Below, one piece after another: positions 7,564 to 15,520 of a stretch of DNA of 48,924 nt. The stretch is from Kitasatospora phosalacinea. Lineage in GTDB: Bacteria > Actinomycetota > Actinomycetes > Streptomycetales > Streptomycetaceae. The notes under the pieces were generated by a model. That model saw nothing but the letters and a program-made list of their open reading frames with translations. It searched no databases and was not told where the DNA came from. The stretch is taken from NCBI RefSeq assembly GCF_000717185.1, contig NZ_JNYE01000056.1, forward strand, positions 1 through 48,924, in the 5' to 3' direction. A program made the position numbers and the translations under genes. Positions within the stretch are counted from its first letter, which is position 1. Each line of letters begins with the position of its first letter.

Positions 7564-10038
7564 TCACGACTCGGCGGACGGTCGGAGACGGAACCGGGGA
7601 CGACGGGAGACCTCCGACCCCGGCAGCTCCAGCAGACCGGGCGCCGCCGGCACGGCTGGCGCGGTTGGCACGGCTGGCGCGGCGGTTCCCGCGGGTGCCG
7701 CGGGCGCCACCTCGTCCGCCAGCAGGGCCAGCGCCTCGTGCCACAGCGGGACGGCCTCCTCCGGCCGCCCCAGCGCGACCAGCGCGTGCCCGAGCTGCTC
7801 CAGGGCCCGCCCCCGGGCCCACCGGTCACCGGAGGCGCGGTGCAGCTCCAGGGCCCGGCGCAGGCAGCCGACCGCCTGCGGCAGCCGCCCGAACGCCCGG
7901 TGCACGGCGCCCAGGTGCAGCAGGGCCAAGCCCTCGGTGCGCGGGTCCGGCCCGGTCGAGCGCAGCGACAGCCCCTCCAGCAGGAAGCGCTCCGCGTCGG
8001 CCAGCCGTCCCAGCCGCAGCGAGGCGTCCCCCAGGTTGGTCAGGGTCACCCGCTCCGCCCGGCGCTGCCCCGTCGCCCGGGCCAGCGGCAGGGCGGGCCC
8101 CAGCAGCTCCAGGGCCTCCGCGGCCCGCCCCTGACGCAGGATCAGCTCGGCCAGGTGGTTGCGCGCCGCGCACTCGCTCTCCGGCTCCGCCCCGCCGTCC
8201 GCGCAGCGCTCCAGCGCCCGCCGCAGGTGGATCTCCGCCTCCACCGGCCGCCCCGCGTGCAACTGGGCCGTGCCCAGCAGGGCCAGCGACACCGTCAGGG
8301 CCCGCGGATCGGTGCTGTCGGTCGCCGCCGCGACGGCTATCCGGGCCGCGTTCAACCACTCCGCCCGGTGCTGCTGCCGGTGGAAGAACGACCACAGCGC
8401 GAACGGCAGCTGCCAGGCCGCGGGCGGCCGCCCCGCCAGCGCCGCGTGCCGGATCAGCGACAGCAGGTCCGCCAGGTGCGCCTCGCACCAGGCCACCGCG
8501 TCCCCGGCCGCCCCGAACACCGGCGGCCGCACCCCCGGCAGCGGCGCCGCCCCCGCCGGACGGCCCCCCGGCTCCAGCAGCCGACCGGCCGCGTCCGCGC
8601 CCTGCCGGTACCAGTCGTACAGCCGGTCCAGCGCCGCCGCCCGGTCCCGCGGGGAGTCCTGGCTCTCCGCCAGCTCCCGCCCGTACACCTGCAGCAGCGA
8701 GTGGAAGCGGAACCGCTCCGGCGCCTCCAGCTCCAGCAGGTGGACGTCCGCCAGCACGTCCAGCAGCTCGTGCGCGTTGCCCGCCGTGGTGCCCAGCAGC
8801 GCCGCCGCGGTCTCCGCGGTCAGCGCCGCGCCCGGGTGCAGCGCCAGCAGCCGGAAGGCGCGGGCCGGCTCCGGGGCCAGCGCCCGGTACGACCAGGAGA
8901 ACACCGTCCGCAGCGCCGAGTCGCCGTCGTCCGCCGCGGCCAGCACGTGCAGCCGGGTGCGGTCCGAACGCAGCTCCTCGTTGACCCGGGTCAGCGTCAG
9001 GCCCGGCCGCGACAGCGCCCGTTCGGCCGCCACCAGCAGCGCCAGCGGCAGGCGCCCGCAGCGGCGCACCAGCTCACCCGCCGCCGCCGGGTCCGCGTCC
9101 ACCCGCTCCGGTCCCAGGGTGCGGCGCAGCAGCTCCACCGCCCGCTCCTCCGGCAGCGGGGCCAGCGTCACCCGCCGCGCCCCCTCCCGCACCACCAGCC
9201 CGGCCATCCTGGTCCGGCTGGTCACCAGCACCACGCACCCCGGCGCGCCCGGCAGCAGCGGACGCACCTGGGCGGGCGCCGCCGCGTTGTCCAGCACCAG
9301 CAGCACCCGCCGCTCGGCCAGCAGCGTGCGCAGCAGCGCGCTGCGCTCCGGCACCCGCGGCGGGATCGTCCCCGCGTCCGCGCCCAGCGCCCGCAGGAAG
9401 CCGTCCAGCACCTCGCCCGGCTCCCGCGGGGCCCCCGAACTGCCGTGCCCCGCCAGGTCGCTGAACAGCACCCCGTCCGGGAACCGGTCGCGGACCCGGT
9501 GCGCCCACTGCACCGCCAGCGCGGTCTTGCCGACCCCGCCCATCCCGTCCAGCACCCACACCCGCGGCCCGACCTCGCCCCAGCGCGGCCGGGCCGGGGA
9601 CAGCGCCCCGTCCAGCTCGGCGAGCGCCGCCTCGCGGCCCGCGAACACGCCCGGCGCGGGCGGCAGCTGCACGGGCACGGCGAGCGGCGCGGCGGGCGGC
9701 ACGGCGGTCGGCGGCGGGGGAGCGGCCTCGGGGGAGCCGGGGTTGCCGGGGTTGCCGGGGGTGCCGGGGTTGCCGGGGGTGCCGGGGGTGCCGGGGGTGC
9801 CGGGGCTGCCGACGCTGTCGACGGCGGCCGGGGCCTTCGGCGGGTCCGGCGGGCCCAGCCGTTCGGGGGCGACGCCCAGCGCCCGGGCGCAGGCCGCGGC
9901 CAGCAGCTCGTTGCCGGGCCGCCGCCCGGTCTCCACCCGGCTCAGGTAGCTCTTGCTGTAACTGGTCGCCCGGGCCAGCTCCGCGAGGGACACCCCGCGC
10001 TCCTCCCGCAACGCCCGCAGCCGCTCGCCGAACCTCAC
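7564..10038 (-). CDS. XRE-HTH / NB-ARC ATPase / TPR regulatory protein
   Basis: An 824-residue STAND-type regulator. Residues ~1-60 are an XRE helix-turn-helix (FGERLRALREERGVSLAELARATSYSKSYLSRVETG). Residues ~70-100 are a Gly-x-Pro collagen-like linker. The NB-ARC domain has its P-loop at about 165-172 (GMGGVGKT), Walker B-like VLLVLDNAAA, and later RLPLALLVA and LLALHPGAALTAETAAALLG (winged-helix part). The C-terminal ~350 residues are TPR repeats rich in Ala/Leu (for example LGNLGDASLRLGRLADAE-like units). The family is common in Streptomyces, where members act as ATP-gated signalling switches; ligands are mostly unknown. The start is GTG 10038. An inverted repeat upstream may be its own operator. 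Confidence 0.9.
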   Translation of the reverse strand: MRFGERLRALREERGVSLAELARATSYSKSYLSRVETGRRPGNELLAAACARALGVAPERLGPPDPPKAPAAVDSVGSPGTPGTPGTPGNPGTPGNPGNPGSPEAAPPPPTAVPPAAPLAVPVQLPPAPGVFAGREAALAELDGALSPARPRWGEVGPRVWVLDGMGGVGKTALAVQWAHRVRDRFPDGVLFSDLAGHGSSGAPREPGEVLDGFLRALGADAGTIPPRVPERSALLRTLLAERRVLLVLDNAAAPAQVRPLLPGAPGCVVLVTSRTRMAGLVVREGARRVTLAPLPEERAVELLRRTLGPERVDADPAAAGELVRRCGRLPLALLVAAERALSRPGLTLTRVNEELRSDRTRLHVLAAADDGDSALRTVFSWSYRALAPEPARAFRLLALHPGAALTAETAAALLGTTAGNAHELLDVLADVHLLELEAPERFRFHSLLQVYGRELAESQDSPRDRAAALDRLYDWYRQGADAAGRLLEPGGRPAGAAPLPGVRPPVFGAAGDAVAWCEAHLADLLSLIRHAALAGRPPAAWQLPFALWSFFHRQQHRAEWLNAARIAVAAATDSTDPRALTVSLALLGTAQLHAGRPVEAEIHLRRALERCADGGAEPESECAARNHLAELILRQGRAAEALELLGPALPLARATGQRRAERVTLTNLGDASLRLGRLADAERFLLEGLSLRSTGPDPRTEGLALLHLGAVHRAFGRLPQAVGCLRRALELHRASGDRWARGRALEQLGHALVALGRPEEAVPLWHEALALLADEVAPAAPAGTAAPAVPTAPAVPAAPGLLELPGSEVSRRPRFRLRPSAES
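9737..9812. repeat. 9-bp minisatellite encoding a collagen-like linker
   Basis: About eight imperfect copies of GGGGTTGCC/GGGGGTGCC occur here. On the coding (reverse) strand they give consecutive Gly-Thr-Pro and Gly-Asn-Pro triplets between the XRE and NB-ARC domains. The period keeps the frame, so copy-number change would alter only linker length. Confidence 0.85.
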
Positions 10039-10095
10039 CGGCCCCGGCCCCCACTTCCTGACGCACTGTCACTGCCCGGCGGCGCGCGGTGCCCG

Positions 10096-10132
10096 AGGTG
10101 TTGCCAGCCGCCCCTGTCAACGGGCAACACCT
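10096..10132. promoter_or_regulatory. 10-bp inverted repeat upstream of the XRE-NB-ARC gene
   Basis: AGGTGTTGCC (10096-10105) and its exact complement GGCAACACCT (10123-10132) flank 17 bases. On the reverse strand a TTGACA (10120-10115) lies inside the spacer, about 80 bases before the GTG start. The arrangement suits a dimeric regulator binding over a promoter, possibly the encoded XRE protein itself. A hairpin-forming leader is the alternative. Confidence 0.5.
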
Positions 10133-10292
10133 TGCCGCCTCCCCGTGCGAACCCGAAGGATGGGGGCGGTGCCCGGCTCCGCAGCACGCCGTCGCGCCAG
10201 CCTATCCGCCGTCAGGGAAGCGGCGGACCGGCCGTCCACCGGAACCGACCAGGCCAGCGGAGCGTGATGCCCCGGGAGAACCGCCCCACCCC

Positions 10293-10348
10293 GCGCCCCG
10301 CCGCGGGCACCATCCCGCGCCCCGCCGCGCGCCCCGCCGCGGGCACCA
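10293..10348. repeat. 20-bp direct repeat in the gap before the small membrane-protein gene
   Basis: GCGCCCCGCCGCGGGCACCA occurs at 10293-10312 and again at 10329-10348, inside a GC-only region. The 374-base gap (10039-10412) otherwise holds only the inverted repeat at 10096-10132 and shows no convincing gene. Confidence 0.7.
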
Positions 10349-10412
10349 CCGCGGGCACCCGTCCGTTGGACCGGTGCCGGGCGGAGGACCGGGCGGAGGA
10401 CGGAGCGCAGCG

Positions 10413-10733
10413 GTGGTGCCCTACCTGATCGTGCTGGGCGTGCTGGGCACGGTGCTGACCGCGCTCGGGTACGCCGGGCGGGCGCTGCGCCGACGCGGCG
10501 GTACCGGCGCGTCCGCACTGCGCGGCGCCCTGGCCGGGTACGAGGAGGCGATGCGCGCCACCTCGTACCAGGCGCACGTGGAACTGCGGGCGCAGGCCGA
10601 CCGGACCGTCCCGGTCGACGCGCCCGACGGCTTCCGGCCCGTCCTCAGCCCGCACGCCCGCGGCCGCGGCAGCCTCCCCGGCCCGCTCAGGCGCGGGCGT
10701 CGGCGCCGTCGGCGGTGGTGGCGGCGGCCGTGA
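10413..10733 (+). CDS. small membrane-anchored protein, unknown function
   Basis: A 106-residue protein with one N-terminal membrane segment (VVPYLIVLGVLGTVLTALGYAGRAL), a positively charged stop-transfer (RRRGG), then a soluble part (GALAGYEEAMRATSYQAHVELRAQAD) and an Arg-rich tail. Start GTG 10413 (or GTG 10416) follows GGAGG (10396-10400) and the further purine-rich GACGGAG. Its last 47 bases overlap the 3' end of the reverse-strand oxidoreductase gene. No family is recognised. The hydrophobic segment with typical codon bias makes it a plausible real gene. Confidence 0.55.
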   Translation: MVPYLIVLGVLGTVLTALGYAGRALRRRGGTGASALRGALAGYEEAMRATSYQAHVELRAQADRTVPVDAPDGFRPVLSPHARGRGSLPGPLRRGRRRRRRWWRRP

Positions 10734-13026
10734 CCGTCACCTTGAGGTGCTTCATGATCGGCTGGTCGCTCTGCGCGCTGTGGTCGTCGATCGCGCACAG
10801 CACGTTCATCTCCGGCATGTAGCCCGCCGCGCAGCCCCGGGGCAGGTCGTACGGGACGGCGAGGTAGCCGTGCAGCGAGCGGGTGGAGCCGTCGCGGGCG
10901 GTGGCGGTGACGTCGACCGGGTCGAACTCGGCGAGGTGGCGCTCGCGCATGTCCTGGCGGTTCATGAACACCAGGGTGCGCAGGTTCTTCACGCCCCGGT
11001 AGCGGTCGTCGTCCGAGTAGATCGTGGTGTTCCACTGGTCGTGCGAGCGCATCGTGCCCAGCACCAGCGTCCCCGGCTCGGGCAGTACGTCCGGCAGCGG
11101 CGCGGCGGAGAACTCGGCCCGCCCCGACGGCGTCAGGAACACCAGCTCGCGGGCGGGCTGCCGGATCCGGAAGCCCAGCGGCAGGCGCACCCGCCGGTTG
11201 AAGTCCTCGAAGCCGTCCAGCACCTTCGCCATGGTGTCGCGGATCCGGTCGTAGTCCTCGACGTACCACTCCCAGGGCGTGCCGCTGCCCGGCAGTGCGG
11301 CCCGGGCCAGGCCCGCGATGATCGCCGGTTCGGAGAGCAGCTGCCGGGAGGCGGGCTTCTTCCGCATCCCCACCGACAGGTGCACCATGCTCATCGAGTC
11401 CTCCACCGAGGAGGCCTGCACGCCGCCGCGCTGCCGGTCCTGCTCGGTGCGGCCCAGGCAGGGCAGGATCAGCGCCCGCCGCCCGTGCACCAGGTGGCTG
11501 CGGTTCAGCTTCGTCGACACGTGCACCGTCAACTCGCAGCGGCGCAGCGCCCCGTGCGTGTAGGCGGTGTCCGGCGCGGCCATCGCGAAGTTGCCGCCCA
11601 TCCCGACGAACACCTTCACCTCGCCGCGCGCCATCGCGTGGATCACCCCGACGGTGTCCAGCCCGTGCGCGCGCGGCGCGTCGATCCCGCAGACCTGCGA
11701 GAGCCGGTCCAGGAACTCCGGCGCCGGACGGTGGTCGATCCCGCAGGTCCGGTTGCCCTGCACGTTGGAGTGCCCGCGCACCGGCGACGGCCCGGTGCCC
11801 TCCCGGCCCAGGTTGCCGCGCAGCAGCAGCACGTTGACGATCTCCCGCACGGTGTCCACCCCGTGCTCGTGCTGGGTCACGCCCAGGCACCAGGAGAAGA
11901 TCGACCGGTCCGCCTCCCGGTACACCCGGGCCGCCGCCAGCAGCTGGGGCCGGCTCAGGCCGCTCTGCCGCTCCAGCTCCTCCCAGGGCGTCTTCTCCAC
12001 CAGCTCCCGGTACGCCGCGAACCCGGTGGTGTACCGCTCGACGAAGTCCTCGTCCAGCGCCTTCGGGTCGTGCGCCGACTGCTCCAGCACCGCCTTCGCG
12101 ATCCCCCGCAGCAGCGCCATGTCGCCGCCGATCCGCACCTGCAGGTTGAGGGAACTGGTGGACGTCGCCCGCCCCAGCGCCATGTTCCCGAACTCGTGCG
12201 GCACGATGGTGCGGGTCGCCGCCGCCTCCACCAGCGGGTTGACGTGCACCACCTGCGCGCCGCGCCGGGTCGCGTCGGCCAGCGCCGTCAGCATCCGCGG
12301 CGCGTTGGACGCCGCGTTCACGCCCAGGACGAACAGCGCGTCCGCGGCCTCCCAGTCGCGCAGGTCGGCCGTCCCCTTGCCCGTCCCGAGCGAGGCCGTC
12401 AGCGCCCGCCCCGACGCCTCGTGGCACATGTTCGAGCAGTCGGGGAGGTTGTTGGTGCCCAGTTCACGGGCCATCAGCTGGTACAGGAACGTCGCCTCGT
12501 TGCCCAGCCGTCCCGAGGTGTAGAACGCGGCCTCGTCCGGGGCGTCCAGGCCGCGCACCACCTCGCCGAACAGGTCGAAGGCGCGCTGCCAGTCGATCGG
12601 GACGTACCGGTCGGTGTCCGGGTCGTAGACCATCGGCTCGGTCAGCCGGCCCTGGTCCTCCAGTGCGAAGTCGCTCCACTCCGACAGCTCGGAGACGGTG
12701 TGCGCCGCGAAGAACTCCCGGCCCACCCGCTTGCCCGTCATCTCCCAGGTGACGTGCTTGATCCCGTTCTCGCAGATGTCCAGGTGCAGGCCCTTGTAGT
12801 CGTCCGGCCAGGCGCACCCCGGGCAGTCGAACCCGCCGTCCTCGTGGTTCATCCTCAGCACCGCCCGCGGACCGTCCAGCCACTCCCCGGTCGCGGCCAC
12901 CACCTTCGCCACGCTCCTCGCGGCACCCCACCCCGCGGCCGGATGCCGGTACGGTTCGAACGACGGCGGCGCCGACGGCTCCGCCCCCACACTCGGCTCC
13001 ACCTGTGGTTCCTCGGCAGCGGTCAC
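10687..13026 (-). CDS. FdhF/YdeP-family molybdopterin-dependent oxidoreductase
   Basis: A 779-residue protein of the formate-dehydrogenase-alpha-like DMSO reductase superfamily. Conserved blocks are MNHEDGGFDCPGCAWPDDYKGLHLDICENG near residue 60, NLPDCSNMCHEASGRALTASLGTGKGT, ADALFVLGVNAASNAPRML, GNLGREGTGPSPVRGHSNVQGNRTCGIDHRP and FVGMGGNFAMAAPDTAYTHGALRRCELTVHVSTKLNRSHLVHG, all typical of the YdeP/FdhF group. These bind a bis-MGD molybdenum cofactor; physiological substrates are poorly defined (acid-stress role for YdeP in E. coli). The N-terminus has few Cys, so a standard 4-Cys Fe-S domain is not evident. GTG 13026 is chosen because GGGAGG (13038-13033) sits six bases upstream; the longer frame has no such site. 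Confidence 0.9.
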   Translation of the reverse strand: MTAAEEPQVEPSVGAEPSAPPSFEPYRHPAAGWGAARSVAKVVAATGEWLDGPRAVLRMNHEDGGFDCPGCAWPDDYKGLHLDICENGIKHVTWEMTGKRVGREFFAAHTVSELSEWSDFALEDQGRLTEPMVYDPDTDRYVPIDWQRAFDLFGEVVRGLDAPDEAAFYTSGRLGNEATFLYQLMARELGTNNLPDCSNMCHEASGRALTASLGTGKGTADLRDWEAADALFVLGVNAASNAPRMLTALADATRRGAQVVHVNPLVEAAATRTIVPHEFGNMALGRATSTSSLNLQVRIGGDMALLRGIAKAVLEQSAHDPKALDEDFVERYTTGFAAYRELVEKTPWEELERQSGLSRPQLLAAARVYREADRSIFSWCLGVTQHEHGVDTVREIVNVLLLRGNLGREGTGPSPVRGHSNVQGNRTCGIDHRPAPEFLDRLSQVCGIDAPRAHGLDTVGVIHAMARGEVKVFVGMGGNFAMAAPDTAYTHGALRRCELTVHVSTKLNRSHLVHGRRALILPCLGRTEQDRQRGGVQASSVEDSMSMVHLSVGMRKKPASRQLLSEPAIIAGLARAALPGSGTPWEWYVEDYDRIRDTMAKVLDGFEDFNRRVRLPLGFRIRQPARELVFLTPSGRAEFSAAPLPDVLPEPGTLVLGTMRSHDQWNTTIYSDDDRYRGVKNLRTLVFMNRQDMRERHLAEFDPVDVTATARDGSTRSLHGYLAVPYDLPRGCAAGYMPEMNVLCAIDDHSAQSDQPIMKHLKVTVTAAATTADGADARA

Positions 13027-13220
13027 GGCACGCCTCCCGGCTCTCGGGCACTCCTCACGGCAACGGAACCCCCATCGTGCCCACCGCGGGCCCGCCCGCG
13101 CCCCACCGCCGCGCCGGGCGGACGGCCCCGGTCCGGGCCGGGACAGGGCGGTTTCCCGAACCCCGAAGACGGGCGGTGGCACCATCGAGACCCCCGCCCC
13201 GCCCCGGCCACGATGAAGGC

Positions 13221-14057
13221 ATGGACATGGACGAGGAAACGATCGACACCGCCGCCCGGGCCGACGACCTGCACCGGCAGTACGGGCGCGGCCCCCGGGC
13301 CGTGGCGGCGCTGCGCGGAGTCAGCGCCCGGTTCGCGGCGGGCACCTTCACCGCCGTGATGGGACCCTCCGGATCCGGCAAGACCACACTGCTGCACTGC
13401 CTCGCCGGAATGGACCGCCCCGACCGCGGCACCGTCCGGTGGGGCGACACCGAGATCGGCGCCCTCCCCGAACGCCGCCTCGCCGCACTGCGGCGGGAGA
13501 ACGTCGGATTCGTCTTCCAGGCCTTCAACCTGATGCCCGCCATGACCGCCGCCCAGAACGTCGAACTCCCCGGCCGCCTCGCCGGACACCGCCCCGACCG
13601 GCGGCAGGTCCACGAGGCCCTGGCCAGGGTCGGCCTGGCCGACTGCGCGCGCAAACGCCCCGCCACCCTCTCCGGCGGCCAGCAGCAGCGGGTCGCCATC
13701 GCCCGGGCCCTGCTCTCCCGCCCCCGCGTGCTGTTCGCGGACGAGCCCACCGGCGCCCTCGACCGCACCACCGGCCGGGAGGTCCTCGCCCTGCTGCGCG
13801 AAGGCGTCGACCACGACGGACGGACCTGCGTCATGGTCACCCACGACCCGGCCGCCGCCGCGTACGCCGACCGCGTCCTGCTGCTCGCCGACGGCCGCCT
13901 GGTCGACGAACTCCACCACCCCACGGCCGACCGGGTCGCCCACGCGCTCGCCCTCGTGGACAGGACGCCCCCGGACAGGACGCACGCGTGCGGCGCCCAC
14001 GCGGACGGCGCCCACGCAGGACCGGCTCACGAGACGGACGGAGCGGACGGACGATGA
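13221..14057 (+). CDS. ABC transporter ATP-binding protein, LolD/MacB type
   Basis: A 278-residue ATPase with Walker A GPSGSGKTT, Q-loop FVFQAFNLMP, signature LSGGQQQRVAIARAL, Walker B VLFADEPTGALD and H-loop VMVTHD. The ADEPTGALD and QAFNLMP blocks are typical of ATPases that energise FtsX-type permeases (antimicrobial-peptide or lipoprotein handling). A His/Ala/Asp-rich tail (THACGAHADGAHAGPAHETDGADGR) is unusual and looks like a short repeat expansion. ATG 13221 is given, but ATG 13227 is better spaced from the GAAGG at 13215-13219. The stop overlaps the permease ATG (ATGA at 14054), so the two are coupled. Confidence 0.92.
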   Translation: MDMDEETIDTAARADDLHRQYGRGPRAVAALRGVSARFAAGTFTAVMGPSGSGKTTLLHCLAGMDRPDRGTVRWGDTEIGALPERRLAALRRENVGFVFQAFNLMPAMTAAQNVELPGRLAGHRPDRRQVHEALARVGLADCARKRPATLSGGQQQRVAIARALLSRPRVLFADEPTGALDRTTGREVLALLREGVDHDGRTCVMVTHDPAAAAYADRVLLLADGRLVDELHHPTADRVAHALALVDRTPPDRTHACGAHADGAHAGPAHETDGADGR

Positions 14058-15433
14058 CCACCGCACTCGCCTGGGGACAACTGCGGTGCAGGCCCGCCGG
14101 GTTCACCGGCCTCGCCGTGGCCCTGCTGCTCGCCGTCGCCGCCGTCACCGCCCTCGGCACACTGCTCGGCGCCGAACGCGGCGTCACCGCGGCGCAGCGG
14201 CAGGCCGTCGGCGGTCCCGGGGTGCTGCTGATCGTCGGGGCGTTCGGGGAGATCACCGTCCTGGTGGCGTTCTTCGTCGCCCTGCACACCCTCGGCTTCG
14301 CCCTGCGCCACCAGTACCGCGACCTCGCCCTGCTGCGCACCGTCGCGGCCACGCCCCGGCAGGTCCGCCGGCTGCTGCGCACCCAGAGCGCCCTGGTCGT
14401 CCTGGCCGTCGCCGCCCCCGGGGCCCTGCTCGGCAGCGCCGGGGCCCGCGCCTTCCTCGCCGGCCTGCAGCACCACGCCCTGGCCGCACCTCAGGCCCGG
14501 ACCACCGGCACCCTCCCCGCCGCGCTCGCCGCCACCGCCGTCACCCTGCTGCTCGCGAGCGCCGCCGCGAGCGCCGCCGCCCACCGGATCACCCGGCCCG
14601 CCCCCGCCGCCGCCCTTACCGGCAGCACCGGCGCCACGCCCAGCCCCGGACCGCTCCGCCTCACCGCGGCGGCGGCCGCCCTCACCGGCGGCGTCCTGCT
14701 GCTGCGCCTCGCCGCGACCCGACCCGCCGATGAAGTCGACAAATCGGCACAGGCCGCCCTGCTCGCGACCCTGACCCTGCTGACCGCCGTCGCCCTCGCC
14801 GGCCCCCTGCTCGCCCGGCCCCCCGCCGCCCTGCTCGGCGCCGCCGCCCGCGCCCTCGCACCCGGCACCGGCTGGCTCGCCGACGCCAACCAACGCGGCC
14901 ACGCCGTCCGCCTCGCCGCCGCCGTCGTCCCCGTCGCCCTGCTCACCGGGCTCTCCACCACCATGGCCACCATGACGGCCACCGCCCGGCACGCCGCCCG
15001 CGGCACGGGCGCAGGAGGCGGGGCCACCTCCGCCACCGACATCTGGCTGCGCCAGGCCGAACTCGGCCTCCTCACCGCCTTCGGCGCCGTCGCCACCCTC
15101 ACCACCCTGATCGGGCTGACCGCCGAACGCCGCCGCGAACTCGCCCTGCTACGGCTCGTCGGCGCCACCCGTCCGCAAGTGCTCCGCACCGTCGCCGTCG
15201 AAGCCGCCCTCACCTGCGCCGTCGGCCTGCTCCTCGGTAGCCTGGTCACCGCCGCCACCACCACCGCCTTCAGCACCGCCGTCCTCGGCACCCCGCTCCC
15301 CGTCGTCCCCCTCGCCACCTGCGCCCGCACCGCCGCCACGGCCCTCCTGCTCACCGTGCCCACCACCCTCGCCACCGCGGCCGTCGCCCTGCGGGGCTCG
15401 GCGGTGGGGGCGGCGGGAGGCGGAACCGGGTGA
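14054..15433 (+). CDS. FtsX-type ABC transporter permease
   Basis: A 459-residue membrane protein with two copies of the FtsX core: residues ~60-180 (LVAFFVALHTLGFALRHQYRDLALLRTVAATPRQVRRLLRTQ) and ~340-455 (LTTLIGLTAERRRELALLRLVGATRPQVLRTVAVEAALTC). The conserved R.R.LALLR..GATP.QV turn follows the first helix of each copy. It is shorter than the usual ~800-residue members, with small extracellular loops. It pairs with the preceding ATPase through a 4-base overlap. Such exporters often move or sense antimicrobial peptides and lie beside two-component systems, as here. Confidence 0.92.
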   Translation: MTTALAWGQLRCRPAGFTGLAVALLLAVAAVTALGTLLGAERGVTAAQRQAVGGPGVLLIVGAFGEITVLVAFFVALHTLGFALRHQYRDLALLRTVAATPRQVRRLLRTQSALVVLAVAAPGALLGSAGARAFLAGLQHHALAAPQARTTGTLPAALAATAVTLLLASAAASAAAHRITRPAPAAALTGSTGATPSPGPLRLTAAAAALTGGVLLLRLAATRPADEVDKSAQAALLATLTLLTAVALAGPLLARPPAALLGAAARALAPGTGWLADANQRGHAVRLAAAVVPVALLTGLSTTMATMTATARHAARGTGAGGGATSATDIWLRQAELGLLTAFGAVATLTTLIGLTAERRRELALLRLVGATRPQVLRTVAVEAALTCAVGLLLGSLVTAATTTAFSTAVLGTPLPVVPLATCARTAATALLLTVPTTLATAAVALRGSAVGAAGGGTG

Positions 15434-15520
15434 GCACCGGTGCCGCGGCGCACGGGGCAAGGTGGTGCCCGGCGTCCGGCAGTCGACGCCGACGGCAGGA
15501 CGAACGGAAGGACGGCGGCA

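Noticed and set aside
9737..9812. CRISPR-like array
   Set aside because: Nine-base units without spacers, in frame within a coding region; it is a linker minisatellite.
6379..10428. Long forward open frame (about 1,350 codons) across PhyH and the STAND regulator
   Set aside because: The translation is Gln/Arg/Pro-rich low complexity, while the opposite strand encodes recognisable PhyH and XRE-NB-ARC-TPR domains.
10747..13359. Long forward open frame opposite the molybdopterin oxidoreductase
   Set aside because: His/Arg/Val-rich shadow; the FdhF/YdeP motifs are on the reverse strand.
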